A stretch of 64,000 nucleotides of DNA from Pseudomonas izuensis (GTDB lineage Bacteria; Pseudomonadota; Gammaproteobacteria; Pseudomonadales; Pseudomonadaceae). This document shows, in pieces, positions 42,901-50,841 of the stretch. Below the pieces are notes generated by a model. That model ran no database searches. It was not told where the DNA came from and saw only the letters and a program-made list of their open reading frames with translations. A program made the position numbers and the translations under genes. The stretch spans positions 100,448 to 164,447 of the forward strand of contig NZ_WTFT01000017.1 in assembly GCF_009861505.1 (NCBI RefSeq), in the 5' to 3' direction. How positions within the stretch are numbered: position 1 is the stretch's first letter; each line of letters starts with the position of its first letter.

Positions 42901-43371
42901 CTAAGCCTGCCGCTCCAAGTAGGGAACCAGTGTGAACGGTTTGGAATTAACCGGTGGTTGAAACTGACTTTGGCCGACCTGGAAGGCAAAGGCCTCGATC
43001 AGGGTCGTCTGTTCGGTTTCATCGAGACTCAGTTGGCCGGTTTTCTGGTCGATCAGTTCAAGTTGCCAGGCAATCAATGTCAGGCAGTCTTTCAACGCAC
43101 TCAGGGCCTCGTCGTGCAGTGCCATGTGATTTTGCGCGTGGTTGAGCAAGCCATGAATGTGCAGCGAGAACTCTGAAACCGCCGCCAGCGCGAGGGCGTC
43201 CGCCTTGCTGGCCAGTTTGAGCAGCGTGCTGAGCATGCAATCAATGGCGTCCTTGTCATTGCTGATCAGTTGCAGATGGCTCAGGCATTCCTCGGTTTTG
43301 GCCAGAAGTGATTCGGCTTCGACGAGAAATTCCGGGACCCGCTTTGCCCACTCTTTACGATTGTTCGGCAT
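42901..43371 (-). CDS. Hypothetical all-helical protein, possibly a degenerate Hpt domain
   Basis: The 156-residue protein is predicted helical throughout. The segment DCMLSTLLKLASKADALAL sits where an Hpt phosphorylation helix (HxLKG) would be, but the histidine is a serine in the best alignment. Several histidines follow (FSLHIHGLL, NHMALHDEAL). GGAG lies 6 nt before the ATG at 43371. It is divergent from the sigma-28-dependent cheV. The Hpt reading is weak, and I would otherwise call it unknown. Confidence 0.65.
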   Translation of the reverse strand: MPNNRKEWAKRVPEFLVEAESLLAKTEECLSHLQLISNDKDAIDCMLSTLLKLASKADALALAAVSEFSLHIHGLLNHAQNHMALHDEALSALKDCLTLIAWQLELIDQKTGQLSLDETEQTTLIEAFAFQVGQSQFQPPVNSKPFTLVPYLERQA

Positions 43372-43765
43372 GCTTATCTCCACAACGTCATGACTAATGA
43401 GGGGATGTCGTGCGTGTCGACGGGGACAATGGCTGTCCCGACGTAACCGTTTCGTCGTGAGATCGCATTCCGGCCGGCTTGAACACAGGCGGGGAAACTA
43501 CTTGAGAGGGTGGCTGGCCACTGACCTGCGATCGCACACAAAAGCCTGACTCCATTCATGCAATGAGAATGGCGTCACATTAATGGCTATTGGATATTGC
43601 GAATATCAGGTTGTGGCTGATTGTTGCTAGGGGAATCCCTTACGCGACGGAACCTTGGGCCAAAATAAAGGTCGCCGCGCAGAGCATGCAGCAGATCAAA
43701 TCATAGCGCCAGTAAACCATGATGTTAATGTGACATCAATGGTTGGGCGTGGCATTTCGCAGGGG

Positions 43766-43792
43766 TCAAGGTCTGGCAAAAACAGCCGATAA
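43766..43792 (+). promoter_or_regulatory. Sigma-28 (FliA) promoter of cheV
   Basis: TCAAG (43766-43770), then 14 nt, then GCCGATAA (43785-43792) fits the flagellar sigma-28 consensus TCAAGTTT-N11-GCCGATAA, with the -10 perfect. It ends 43 nt upstream of the cheV ATG. The rest of the 464-bp gap from 43372 shows nothing else clear. Confidence 0.85.
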
Positions 43793-43835
43793 CCCTCTAT
43801 TAGTGAATTCATCAGTACAAGCCCAGGAGTCATTG

Positions 43836-44771
43836 ATGGCTGGCATTCTCGATACGGTAGACCAACGTACGCAACTGGTGGGTGAGAATCGCCTGGAAAT
43901 TCTCATGTTCCGGCTCGCCGGGCGGCAATTGTTTGCAATCAATGTGTTTAAAGTGCAGGAAGTCCTGCAACTGCCAAAACTGACCCTGATGCCTCAACGC
44001 CACCCGTTCGTTTGCGGCGTGGTCAACCTGCGTGGCCAGACCCTGCCGGTCATCGACCTGTCCCAGGCGATCGGCATGCGTCCGCTGGTGCCGGGCCCGA
44101 ACAGTACGATCATCGTCACCGAGTACAACCGTTCCGTGCAGGCGTTCCTGGTCGGTGGCGTGGACCGTATCGTCAACATGAACTGGGAAGCGATTCTGCC
44201 GCCGCCGACCAGCGCCGGTCGCCAGCACTACCTGACAGCCATCAGCAAGGTCGACGACCAGTTGGTGGAAATCATCGACGTGGAAAAAGTCCTCGCGGAA
44301 ATCGTGCCCTACAACGCCAAGGTGTCCCGCGACAAACTCGATGACCCGGTGCTCGAGCGTGCCCGTGGACGTGAAGTGCTGTTGGTGGATGACTCCAATG
44401 TGGCCTTGGCGCAATTGCGCGACACCCTGGGTCAACTGGGCGTGAAAATGCACATCGCCAGCGATGGTCTGAAGGCACTGAACATGCTCAAGGCCTGGGC
44501 CGACACCGGCGTGAACATGACCGACAAACTGCTGATGGTCTTCACCGACGCGGAAATGCCGGAGATGGATGGCTATCGCCTGACCACGGAAATCCGCAAC
44601 GACCCGCGTCTGCGTGGCCTTTATGTGGTGCTGCACACGTCTTTGTCCGGCAGCTTCAACGACTCGATGGTCAAGAAGGTCGGCTGCGACAACTTCCTCT
44701 CCAAGTTCCAGCCGGACAAACTCGTCGACGTGGTGCGCCAGCGCCTGATGCTGGACGCTGTCCCTGCCTGA
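43836..44771 (+). CDS. cheV: Chemotaxis coupling protein CheV
   Basis: This 311-residue protein has a CheW-like coupling domain (about 15-165; LMFRLAGRQLFAINVFKVQEVLQL, CGVVNLRGQTLPVIDL) and a C-terminal receiver (about 180-305; LLVDDSN, phospho-acceptor D in FTDAEMPEMDGYRL, K in FLSKFQP). It links chemoreceptors to CheA and adjusts the array by phosphorylation. AGGAG lies upstream of the ATG at 43836. No other chemotaxis gene is nearby; expression is likely flagellar-regulon controlled through the sigma-28 promoter. Confidence 0.95.
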   Translation: MAGILDTVDQRTQLVGENRLEILMFRLAGRQLFAINVFKVQEVLQLPKLTLMPQRHPFVCGVVNLRGQTLPVIDLSQAIGMRPLVPGPNSTIIVTEYNRSVQAFLVGGVDRIVNMNWEAILPPPTSAGRQHYLTAISKVDDQLVEIIDVEKVLAEIVPYNAKVSRDKLDDPVLERARGREVLLVDDSNVALAQLRDTLGQLGVKMHIASDGLKALNMLKAWADTGVNMTDKLLMVFTDAEMPEMDGYRLTTEIRNDPRLRGLYVVLHTSLSGSFNDSMVKKVGCDNFLSKFQPDKLVDVVRQRLMLDAVPA

Positions 44772-44785
44772 TAACGATGTAATCC

Positions 44786-44870
44786 TTGTGGGAGTGAGCC
44801 TGCTCGCGATGGTGTGTCAGTCAACATCAGTGCAGCGGACACACCATCGCGAGCAGGCTCGCTCCTACAG
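44786..44870. repeat. REPIN
   Basis: Arms CTTGTGGGAGTGAGCCTGCTCGCGATGGTGTGTC and GACACACCATCGCGAGCAGGCTCGCTCCTACAG are inverted, with a short loop. It separates cheV from the MOSC gene. Confidence 0.9.
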
Positions 44871-44940
44871 TTATTTTTGCACTTTGATTCAGGGGGCAGG
44901 CTCGTATAGGGTGGCGTTTTTGCCCATCAGGGAGCCGGCC

Positions 44941-45747
44941 ATGTTGCGACTGAGCGCGCTTTATCGTTATCCGTTGAAATCCGGCAAGGGTGAAACCTTG
45001 CAGCAGGTCGGCCTCGACAAGCTGGGGTTGGACGGCGATCGCCGCTGGATGCTGGTGGACGAGGCCAGCGGGCGTTTCCTGACCCAGCGGGCGGTGGCGC
45101 AGATGAGCCAACTCTCGGCGTTGTGGAATGCCGATGGCGGTTTGACCCTCAATGCTCCCGGTCACTCGCCGATTGATATCGCGTTGCCTGGTAGCGATGC
45201 TGAGCTGCGCGGCGTGACCATCTGGCGCGACAGCTTGCGTGTGCCGGATGCCGGCGATGCGGCGGGTGCCTGGGTCAGTGAATTCATTGGCAAGCCGACA
45301 CGTCTGGTGCATGTGCCACTGGAGCGGGCGCGTACTACCGAGGCCGGTTACGGCAAGGAAGACGATCAAGTGGCGTTCGCCGATGGCTTCCCCCTATTGC
45401 TGATCGGTCAGGCGTCGCTGGAGGATCTGTCGCAACGGGTCGGTCGCCCGCTGGAAATGCTGCGCTTTCGACCGAACCTGGTGATTGAAGGCAGTGACGC
45501 TTTTGCCGAGGATGGCTGGAAGCGCATTCGCATTGGCGATGTCGAATTCCGGGTGGTCAAGTCGTGCTCACGCTGCATCCTCACCACCATCGATCCGCAA
45601 ACCGGCGAACGTAGCGAAGATCGCGAACCGTTGGCGACCTTGCAGAAGTACCGTGCCGAGGCTGATGGCGCGATGTTCGGGCAGAATCTAGTCAATGACA
45701 GCAATGGACGGCTGGAAGTGGGTATGCCGGTGACGATCCTGGAATAA
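44941..45747 (+). CDS. MOSC-domain molybdoprotein (YcbX-like)
   Basis: This 268-residue protein has an N-terminal MOSC-N beta-barrel domain (LSALYRYPLKSGKGE, LDGDRRWMLVDEASGRFLTQR) and a C-terminal MOSC domain with the conserved cysteine in VKSCSRCILTTIDPQTGER (about residue 204), which would bind the molybdenum cofactor. YcbX reduces N-hydroxylated compounds. The start at 44941 follows AGGGAG. It is followed by a strong terminator. Confidence 0.93.
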   Translation: MLRLSALYRYPLKSGKGETLQQVGLDKLGLDGDRRWMLVDEASGRFLTQRAVAQMSQLSALWNADGGLTLNAPGHSPIDIALPGSDAELRGVTIWRDSLRVPDAGDAAGAWVSEFIGKPTRLVHVPLERARTTEAGYGKEDDQVAFADGFPLLLIGQASLEDLSQRVGRPLEMLRFRPNLVIEGSDAFAEDGWKRIRIGDVEFRVVKSCSRCILTTIDPQTGERSEDREPLATLQKYRAEADGAMFGQNLVNDSNGRLEVGMPVTILE

Positions 45748-45761
45748 TCGCCTTGAAATGG

Positions 45762-45798
45762 AAAACGCCCGTGTCTTCAAAGACACGGGCGTTTTTTT
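45762..45798. terminator. Bidirectional Rho-independent terminator
   Basis: A long stem, AAAACGCCCGTGTCTT/AAGACACGGGCGTTTT, with a very short loop and a T run lies between the convergent MOSC and ppnP genes. Confidence 0.92.
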
Positions 45799-45820
45799 GT
45801 TGCCGTGAAAACCCGGTGGG

Positions 45821-46105
45821 TTAGCCGCGGTATTCGCACAGGTAAGCGGTGTCGACGGCGACTTTCAGCTGGAATTTGCTGTTGGCGGGCACATTGAACT
45901 GGCTGCCGGCGGCAAAGGTTTCCCAGTCGCTGCTGTCCGGCAGCTTGACGGTCAGCGCGCCGGATACTACGTGCATGATTTCACGCTGGCTGGTGCCGAA
46001 TTCATATTCGCCCGGAGCCATGACGCCGATGGTCGCCGGACCTTCAGCGGTGCCAAAGGCGATCGACTTGACGGTGCCGTCGAAGTACTCGTTGACTTTA
46101 AACAT
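45821..46105 (-). CDS. ppnP: Pyrimidine/purine nucleoside phosphorylase PpnP
   Basis: This 94-residue cupin (DUF1255, YaiE) phosphorolyses nucleosides. The full family pattern is present: MFKVNEYFDG, GTAEGPATIGVMAPGEYEFGTS, VVSGALTVKLPDS, FNVPANSKFQL, YLCEY. GAGGAA precedes the ATG at 46105. It is convergent with the MOSC gene and in tandem with the exonuclease gene. Confidence 0.94.
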   Translation of the reverse strand: MFKVNEYFDGTVKSIAFGTAEGPATIGVMAPGEYEFGTSQREIMHVVSGALTVKLPDSSDWETFAAGSQFNVPANSKFQLKVAVDTAYLCEYRG

Positions 46106-46166
46106 GGGCGATTCCTCGAAAAGGGCTAAAAAGGGCCGGCCAGTATGCACAAGGGTGCCGGAGTCG

Positions 46167-46718
46167 TCACCTCTCCAAAGGAGGGAAAATCTGCGGTAAC
46201 AGGCGCGCGGTATTGCGTGCATCCTCCAGCGCACGGTGTTGTTGACCGGTAAATTGCAGACCTGCCAGTTGCAGTGCGCCATTGAGCCCCAGCGGGCGTT
46301 CCAGGCGACGGGCCTTGGCAAAGCGCTGCTTGAGATTGATGTGCGGTGTGCGGCTCAGGACGCTGTCGAGTTGCAGCCGCTGCCATTCCTGAATGAGCTG
46401 CTGGCGATCGTAATCGCCCCAACTTATCCAGCCTTCCAGTTGCGCATGATGTTGCCCGAGCCATCGTTCGAATGACGGCCAGATTTCGCTCAGCGTCCGC
46501 GCCGCATCGACATCGGCCTGGGTGATGTGCGTCAGTTCCCGACAAAACGGTGTCAGCAACGGCCGCCTCAATGGCCGCACAAAGCACTGGAAGTGATCCA
46601 CTTCGCGGCCTTTGCGGTCCACTAGGGTGGCGCCGATTTCGATGATTTCCATTTCAGTTACTGGCCAGCCACCCTCATCGGTGGTGGCTTCCAGATCAAT
46701 GACCAGCCAGTGAGGCAT
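46167..46718 (-). CDS. DEDDh 3'-5' exonuclease family protein (ERI/KapD-like)
   Basis: This 183-residue nuclease has the DEDDh residues: D and E in VIDLEATTD (motif I), D in ISWGDYDRQ (motif II), and H and D in HRALEDARNTARLL (motif III). It resembles the inhibitor-of-KinA/ERI-1 type exonucleases; substrate unknown. AGGAA lies 8 nt before the ATG at 46718. It ends 60 nt before ppnP. Confidence 0.9.
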   Translation of the reverse strand: MPHWLVIDLEATTDEGGWPVTEMEIIEIGATLVDRKGREVDHFQCFVRPLRRPLLTPFCRELTHITQADVDAARTLSEIWPSFERWLGQHHAQLEGWISWGDYDRQQLIQEWQRLQLDSVLSRTPHINLKQRFAKARRLERPLGLNGALQLAGLQFTGQQHRALEDARNTARLLPQIFPPLER

Positions 46719-46789
46719 TGCAGGGTTCCTGGTATCCGCGTCCTGATAGGCTTTGAGCGTAGCCAAACGCGACGGTTCCGCCTAGCGGC

Positions 46790-48754
46790 TTATTCCACCT
46801 CCAGTAAAATCTGACGATTCTTCACCTGATCGCCGACGCGCACCTGCAGACGCTTGAGAACGCCATCGATGCCCGACTTGAGTGGATGCTCCATTTTCAT
46901 CGCCTCCAGCACCACCAGCAATTGCCCCTTGCTGACCGGGCTGCCCTCGTTGACCAGCACATCGACAATGGCGCCGTCCATCGGCGCCTTGAGGGTGCCG
47001 CAGCTGATACTGGCCTGGCTGCTGACCAATGCCTGGGTCCGGTCATCCAGTCGCAGGCTGCCGGGGCGGGTAAACAGGCAGATTTGCCCGGCGTGCAGTC
47101 GGTAGGCATGGCGACGACGGATGCCGTCGATTTCCAGGGTGGCCCAGCGCCCGTCGCACTCGATGATCTTCAGTTCAAGACTGCGGCCGGCGACCTGAAC
47201 ACGCCAGGCTTCGCCCGGTACGGCGTTCAGCGCCACTGACCACTGCTGATCGTCCAGGCCGAGGCGATAATGCAGCGGCACACTGGCGTTGTTGCGCCAC
47301 CCGGCCAGCGGCCCGCGGTGCGCCTGGGCCGAGGTCTGGTAAAGCAGGGCGGCGGCAATCGCCAGTTCCTCGGCGCTCGGTACAGGGGGATGCAGGCACG
47401 GATGGTCAGCGAATTGCCGGGCAATGAATCCGGTACTGAATTCGCCACTGATGAATTGCGGGTGCTGCAACAGGCTGGCGAGCAGGCACTGGTTGCTCTG
47501 CACCCCTAGCAGGACGCTGTCCTGCACCGCCCGCAGCAACTTGCGCCGGGCTTCCTCGCGGGTGGCACCATGGGCGATGATCTTGCCCAGCATCGGATCG
47601 TAGAAAGGGCTGACCTGCTGGCCTTCGAGCAGGCCATGGTCAATCCGTACGCCGCCGCTTTGCAGTGCCGGTTCCCAGGCGTCTATGCGCCCGGTTTGTG
47701 GCAGAAAGCCCCGGGTCGGGTCCTCGGCATAAAGGCGCACCTCCATGGCATGCCCGTTGAGTTGTACCTGCTCCTGACGCAACGGCAGCGGTTGTCCTTC
47801 GGCGACGTTCAGTTGCCAGGCCACCAGATCCAGGCCGGTGATCAGTTCGGTGACCGGGTGTTCCACTTGCAGCCGGGTGTTCATCTCCAGGAAATAAAAC
47901 TGCCCGCGCGCATCCAGCAGGAATTCCACGGTGCCCGCACCGACGTAATTCACCGCCCGACCGGCCTTGAGCGCCGCTTCACCCATGGCTTGGCGCAAAG
48001 TGGCGGTCATGACCGGGCACGGCGCTTCCTCGATGACTTTCTGATGGCGGCGCTGGATCGAACAATCGCGCTCGCCGAGGTAGATCAGGTTGCCATGCTG
48101 GTCGCCGAACAGTTGGACCTCGACATGCCGGGGTTCGATCAACGCCTGTTCGAGGATCAGTTCGTCGCTGCCAAACCCGTGCAGGGCTTCGGAGCGAGCG
48201 GTGCGAATCTGTTCCAGCAAATCACCGGCATCGTGCACCAGCCGCATGCCGCGCCCGCCACCGCCGGCACTGGCCTTGATCATCACTGGATAGCCGATGC
48301 GTTCGGCTTCGCGACTGAGCGTTGCGTCATCCTGTTCGGCGCCCTGATAACCCTGGATGCACGGCACGCCAGCGTTGAGCATGGCGATTTTCGATAGGCG
48401 TTTGCTGCCCATCAGCTCGATGGCTTCGGGGCTGGGCCCGATGAACGTGATGCCGGCGTGCTGGCAAGCGCGGGCGAACCCGGCGTTTTCAGAGAGAAAA
48501 CCGTAACCCGGATGGATAGCATCCGCGCAGGTCAGGCGCGCCGCGTCGAGGATCGCCTGGATGTTCAGGTAAGACTGTTGCACCGGGGCCGGACCGATAT
48601 GCACGGCTTCGTCGGCCATTTGCACATGCAGCGCATCCGCATCGGCATCGCTGAACACGGCGACAGTGCGGTAGCCCATGGCCTGGGCGGTGCGCTGGAT
48701 GCGGCAGGCGATTTCACCGCGGTTGGCGATCAGGATTTTTGTGAATCCGGGCAT
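46790..48754 (-). CDS. atuF: Geranyl-CoA carboxylase biotin-containing subunit AtuF
   Basis: This 654-residue subunit carries an ATP-grasp biotin carboxylase (residues 1-450; KILIANRGEIACRI, ASAGGGGRGMR, FYFLEMNTRLQVEHPVTE) and a C-terminal biotinyl domain with the biotin lysine K620 in EAMKMEH. In the atu pathway it carboxylates geranyl-CoA together with AtuC. The family cannot be told from the methylcrotonyl-CoA (LiuD) type by motifs alone; the atu neighbourhood decides it. It is the last atu gene here, separated from atuE by a REPIN and 115 bp. Confidence 0.87.
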   Translation of the reverse strand: MPGFTKILIANRGEIACRIQRTAQAMGYRTVAVFSDADADALHVQMADEAVHIGPAPVQQSYLNIQAILDAARLTCADAIHPGYGFLSENAGFARACQHAGITFIGPSPEAIELMGSKRLSKIAMLNAGVPCIQGYQGAEQDDATLSREAERIGYPVMIKASAGGGGRGMRLVHDAGDLLEQIRTARSEALHGFGSDELILEQALIEPRHVEVQLFGDQHGNLIYLGERDCSIQRRHQKVIEEAPCPVMTATLRQAMGEAALKAGRAVNYVGAGTVEFLLDARGQFYFLEMNTRLQVEHPVTELITGLDLVAWQLNVAEGQPLPLRQEQVQLNGHAMEVRLYAEDPTRGFLPQTGRIDAWEPALQSGGVRIDHGLLEGQQVSPFYDPMLGKIIAHGATREEARRKLLRAVQDSVLLGVQSNQCLLASLLQHPQFISGEFSTGFIARQFADHPCLHPPVPSAEELAIAAALLYQTSAQAHRGPLAGWRNNASVPLHYRLGLDDQQWSVALNAVPGEAWRVQVAGRSLELKIIECDGRWATLEIDGIRRRHAYRLHAGQICLFTRPGSLRLDDRTQALVSSQASISCGTLKAPMDGAIVDVLVNEGSPVSKGQLLVVLEAMKMEHPLKSGIDGVLKRLQVRVGDQVKNRQILLEVE

Positions 48755-48792
48755 GGTTTATTCCCCTGGTTTTGCGGTGAATGTGAGGGCCT

Positions 48793-48867
48793 CATCGCTG
48801 GCAAGCCAGCTCCTACAGGATTTGTGAACGACAAATATCCTTGTGGGAGCTGGCTTGCCAGCGATGC
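48793..48867. repeat. REPIN between atuE and atuF
   Basis: Inverted arms CATCGCTGGCAAGCCAGCTCCTAC and GTGGGAGCTGGCTTGCCAGCGATG. This is a variant with a GCTGGCAAGCCAGC core. It splits the otherwise tight atu operon. Confidence 0.88.
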
Positions 48868-48869
48868 TT

Positions 48870-49661
48870 TTAAAGGGCCCACCCCGGTTTTCTTTTTTGC
48901 ACAAAGGCCATGGTCCCCTCGACCCCTTCTTCGCCGATCACCGCTTCGCTGAACCACTCGGCCGCCTGATCCAGCAACTCATTCGATGGCTGCACGGCAC
49001 TCGCCAACAACAATTTTTTAGTCGCCGCATTCGCCCCCGGCGCACAACACAACACATGGGCCAGCACCTCATCGAGGCGTTCGGCCAATGCCTGCGGATC
49101 ATGCTCGACAAAATGCACCAGCCCCATTCGCCGCGCGTGAGTGCCATCGAAACGCGCCGCCGTCAGGGCCAGGCGCCGGGTCTGGGTCAGGCCGATGCGC
49201 TGGACCACGAACGGCGCGATCTGCGCCGGCAACAGGCCGAGGCTGGTTTCCGGCAGACCGAATTGCGCCTGATGATCGGCCAGGGCGACATCGCTGACAC
49301 AGGCCAGCCCAAAGCCGCCGCCCAGCACCGCACCTTGCAGTACGGTGATCACCACTTGCGGCGCGTGCTGGGTTTCTTCCAGCAGGGCACCGAAGGCACG
49401 GTTCATTTCGCGGTGCGCCGTTGCACCCTGGGCGCTGGCCATGTCCTTGATGTCGCCACCCGAACAGAAGTGCCCGCCGGCACCGCCGATCACCAGGGCG
49501 CGAACAGCACGGTCATCGCGCACCGCCGCCAGCACCGCGCGCAGTTCGGCGACCATCTGCAGGCTCATGGCATTGCGGTTTTCCGGGCGATTGAGGGTGA
49601 TGTGCAGCACGCCATTATGCAGCTCCAGCAGCAACGTCTGGCAAACCGGCAGGCTGCTCAT
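48870..49661 (-). CDS. atuE: Isohexenylglutaconyl-CoA hydratase AtuE
   Basis: This 263-residue crotonase-fold enzyme hydrates isohexenylglutaconyl-CoA in the acyclic terpene pathway. It has GAGGHFCSGGDIKDM (oxyanion region, about 59-73) and GAVLGGGFGLACVSDVAL (about 107-124), plus PETSLGLLPAQIAPFVV. Its ATG overlaps the atuD stop (ATGA), showing coupled translation. Assignment to AtuE rather than another hydratase rests on gene order. Confidence 0.86.
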   Translation of the reverse strand: MSSLPVCQTLLLELHNGVLHITLNRPENRNAMSLQMVAELRAVLAAVRDDRAVRALVIGGAGGHFCSGGDIKDMASAQGATAHREMNRAFGALLEETQHAPQVVITVLQGAVLGGGFGLACVSDVALADHQAQFGLPETSLGLLPAQIAPFVVQRIGLTQTRRLALTAARFDGTHARRMGLVHFVEHDPQALAERLDEVLAHVLCCAPGANAATKKLLLASAVQPSNELLDQAAEWFSEAVIGEEGVEGTMAFVQKRKPGWAL

Positions 49662-50815
49662 GGCTTTTTCCCCGGCAGGATGCCCATGAGTTTGCAGATG
49701 ATCCCCAGCATGATTTCGTCGGCACCGCCGCCGATCGACACCAGCCGCACATCGCGGTAAGCACGGGCCACCGGGTTGTCCCACATGAAGCCCATGCCGC
49801 CCCAATATTGCAGGCAACTGTCGCTGACCTCGCGTCCCAGACGACCGGCCTTGAGCTTGGCCATGGACGCCAGGCGCGTGACGTCCTGGCCTTTGACGTA
49901 TTGCTCGGTGGCCTGATAGACCAGCGCGCGCAGGCATTCGATTTCGGTTTGCAATTCGGCCAGGCGGAAGTGAATGACCTGGTTGTCGATCAGCGCACTG
50001 CCGAAGGTCTTGCGCTCCTTGCAGTACTCGATGGTGCTGTCGACACAGTATTCCAGACCCTTGATCATGTTCGCCGCGCCAAACAGGCGTTCCTCCTGGA
50101 ATTGCAGCATCTGCATCATGAACCCCGCGCCTTCATGGCCGATGCGGTTGCGCTGCGGCACGCGCACGTTGTCGAAAAACACCTGGGCGGTTTCCGAACT
50201 GCGCATGCCGAGTTTGTCCAGGTGCGAGCTGAGGCTGATGCCGGGACTGTTCATCGGCACCATGATCAGCGACTTGTTGACGTGCGGCTTGTCGTCCGAG
50301 GTGTTGGCCAGAAGGCAGATGAAGTCGGCGCTGGGCGAGTTGGTGATCCACATTTTGCTGCCGTTGATCACGTAGTCGTCGCCGTCCTTGCGCGCGGTGG
50401 TCTTCAACCCGGCCACGTCGGAACCGGCACCGACTTCGGAGACGCCGATACAGCCGACCTGTTCACCGCTGATTGCCGGGCGCAGGAACTCGTCACGCAG
50501 CTCATCGGAGCCGAAACGCGCCAGGGCCGGGGTGCACATGTCGGTTTGCACGCCGATGGACATCGGAATGCCGCCGCAATGAATGGTGCCGAATTCTTCG
50601 GCGGCAACGATCGAGTAGCTGTAGTCCAGGCCCATGCCGCCGAATTTTTCCGGTTTGGAGATGCCCAGCAGACCCAGCTCACCGGCCTTGCGAAAGATCT
50701 CGTGAATCGGAAAGCGCCCGGCCTTTTCCCATTCGTCCACGTGAGGGTTGATCTCATGATCGACGAATTGGCGGACGGTGCGGCGCAGTGCTTCGTGTTC
50801 CTGGGTGAAGATCAT
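49658..50815 (-). CDS. atuD: Citronellyl-CoA dehydrogenase AtuD
   Basis: This 385-residue FAD-dependent acyl-CoA dehydrogenase has the N-terminal alpha-domain (QEHEALRRTVRQFVDHEI), the FAD-binding CIGVSEVGAGSDVAGLKTTA and DYVINGSKMWITNS (about 125-160), and the C-terminal four-helix domain ending GGGADEIMLGIICKLMG. In the atu context it oxidises citronellyl-CoA. AAGGAG lies upstream of the ATG at 50815, with a slightly long spacer. Confidence 0.88.
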   Translation of the reverse strand: MIFTQEHEALRRTVRQFVDHEINPHVDEWEKAGRFPIHEIFRKAGELGLLGISKPEKFGGMGLDYSYSIVAAEEFGTIHCGGIPMSIGVQTDMCTPALARFGSDELRDEFLRPAISGEQVGCIGVSEVGAGSDVAGLKTTARKDGDDYVINGSKMWITNSPSADFICLLANTSDDKPHVNKSLIMVPMNSPGISLSSHLDKLGMRSSETAQVFFDNVRVPQRNRIGHEGAGFMMQMLQFQEERLFGAANMIKGLEYCVDSTIEYCKERKTFGSALIDNQVIHFRLAELQTEIECLRALVYQATEQYVKGQDVTRLASMAKLKAGRLGREVSDSCLQYWGGMGFMWDNPVARAYRDVRLVSIGGGADEIMLGIICKLMGILPGKKP

Positions 50816-50841
50816 TTTTATTGTTCTCCTTATCAATCGGC

